From assembly GCA_902495265.1 (NCBI GenBank), contig CABUWR010000108.1, positions 1 to 5,207 on the forward strand: a stretch of 5,207 nt of DNA. The letters are read 5' to 3'. Positions 4,558 through 5,207 of the stretch are shown here, piece after piece. A program made the translations under genes and the position numbers. Below the pieces are notes generated by a model. That model saw only the letters and a program-made list of their open reading frames with translations. It searched no databases and was not told where the DNA came from. Position 1 is the stretch's first letter. Each line of letters starts with the position of its first letter. Origin of the DNA: an uncultured Collinsella sp. GTDB taxonomy: Bacteria > Actinomycetota > Coriobacteriia > Coriobacteriales > Coriobacteriaceae.

Positions 4558-5207
4558 CTACGACAGGAAAATCCTCGTCCTGCCACACGCGTCGACAACG
4601 ACCGGCAAACGCGTGCCGTCACGTTCGACCAAAAAGCGCGCCTGCTGACGACGCGAGCAGTCACGGCAACGGACCTGCCCCGTCGCATCCGTGGCGCAGA
4701 CGCCCTCGGCAGTCAGCAAGCAGTGCTCGCATACCATGAGCTCGGGACGGTCGGCGTCGACAGCCCCCAAGACACCGGGGCAAGCGGCAAGCTCGGCAAC
4801 GCGCTCCGCGTCGTCGGCGACAAGCTCGGCAGGCAAATACACACGGCCCGCGCCGAGCCTGCGCAGCCAGGCAAGCGTAACCCGGTTCGCGCAAAACACC
4901 GGAGCCGCAACGTCAAACGCCACGCCCAGCTCACGCGCCATCGCCACCTGTCCCAGATTTCGGCAGACGACGCGCCCGGCACGCCGCATAAGCGAACGGG
5001 TACGCGAGGCATCGGCCGCGCGACAGACCTCGTCGAGCACCACGGTCGCATCGGACAGATCGCGCTCGCCACACGGGTCGGCATCCATCAGCTGCCAGGC
5101 AAAGACCATGCGAGCGGAAGCTTCCTTTTCCGTCGGCTCCGCCAACGCCGCCTCGGGCACGTCGCCAACAGTCACGGCGCCCTCAAAGGGCAGTATCTCA
5201 ACGGCTC
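4558..5207 (-). CDS. U32-family peptidase-like protein, C-terminal part (cut by the window edge)
   Basis: The frame is open through the right edge, so the GTG at 5175 is most likely internal; 215 residues before the TAG at 4558 are visible. The fragment resembles the C-terminal half of large U32 proteins: a barrel-like stretch with CRNLGQVAMARELGVAFDV, NRVTLAWLRRLGAGRVYLPAEL, then LMVCEHCLL, GVC, CRDC and a closing LVERDGTRLPVVVDACGR before the stop. Several U32 members (TrhP, RlhA, UbiU/UbiV) are RNA or quinone hydroxylation proteins, not proteases, and the best-studied ones hold a 4Fe-4S cluster through cysteines; the cysteines here fit that picture but do not prove it. The U32 signature itself would lie outside the window. 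It precedes tyrS by 97 bases in the same direction. Family assignment is from recalled pattern similarity. Confidence 0.75.
   Translation of the reverse strand, partial: AVEILPFEGAVTVGDVPEAALAEPTEKEASARMVFAWQLMDADPCGERDLSDATVVLDEVCRAADASRTRSLMRRAGRVVCRNLGQVAMARELGVAFDVAAPVFCANRVTLAWLRRLGAGRVYLPAELVADDAERVAELAACPGVLGAVDADRPELMVCEHCLLTAEGVCATDATGQVRCRDCSRRQQARFLVERDGTRLPVVVDACGRTRIFLS

Noticed and set aside
4558..5175. Complete small gene starting at the GTG at 5175
   Set aside because: The frame stays open to the window edge without a stop, there is no ribosome site before the GTG, and the sequence looks like the C-terminal part of a longer protein.

Overview
The window reads as a chromosomal housekeeping segment of a GC-rich actinobacterium. 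The protein style and the intergenic repeats (cores resembling TTGGGGACGTTCTT, plus a TGGGGTCAGAC motif) are most reminiscent of the Coriobacteriia, for example Collinsella. That assignment rests on recall and inference, because no rRNA or other marker gene is present.

All four protein genes lie on the minus strand. In transcription order (right to left) they are: the C-terminal part of a U32-family protein cut by the right edge (4558-5207); tyrS, a complete tyrosyl-tRNA synthetase with HLGH, KMSKS and S4 domain (3249-4460); ade, a complete adenine deaminase (1037-2857); and a complete Cof-type HAD-family phosphatase (36-830). There is no sign of a tight operon. The gaps are 97, 391 and 206 bases, and each holds hairpins, terminator-like elements or promoter-like boxes, so the genes look like mostly separate units sharing one direction. 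They act in unrelated steps: tRNA charging, purine salvage, sugar-phosphate or cofactor dephosphorylation, and probably RNA modification.

The intergenic DNA is the unusual part. The 391-base gap between tyrS and ade holds three strong palindromes in a row: a perfect 12-bp hairpin starting on the last base of the tyrS stop codon (3222-3249); a ~99-base imperfect inverted repeat whose tip is a good intrinsic terminator (3110-3208, tip 3145-3173); and a perfect 21-bp inverted repeat with a further 8-bp outer stem (3003-3082). The last belongs to a small repeat family. Related copies lie just downstream of ade, where the repeat appears to supply the ade stop codon (988-1042), and just downstream of the HAD gene (4-34).

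The 206-base gap before the HAD gene looks like a structured leader. A 13-bp hairpin ending in TTTT contains the entire Shine-Dalgarno sequence of the HAD gene in its 3' arm. Upstream of it, one CCTGGC/GCCAGG pairing has two competing partners. This is the best candidate in the window for an undescribed cis-regulatory element, though it could also be simply the ade terminator placed tightly against the next start codon.

I saw no phage genes, transposase genes, CRISPR arrays, tRNAs or rRNAs.
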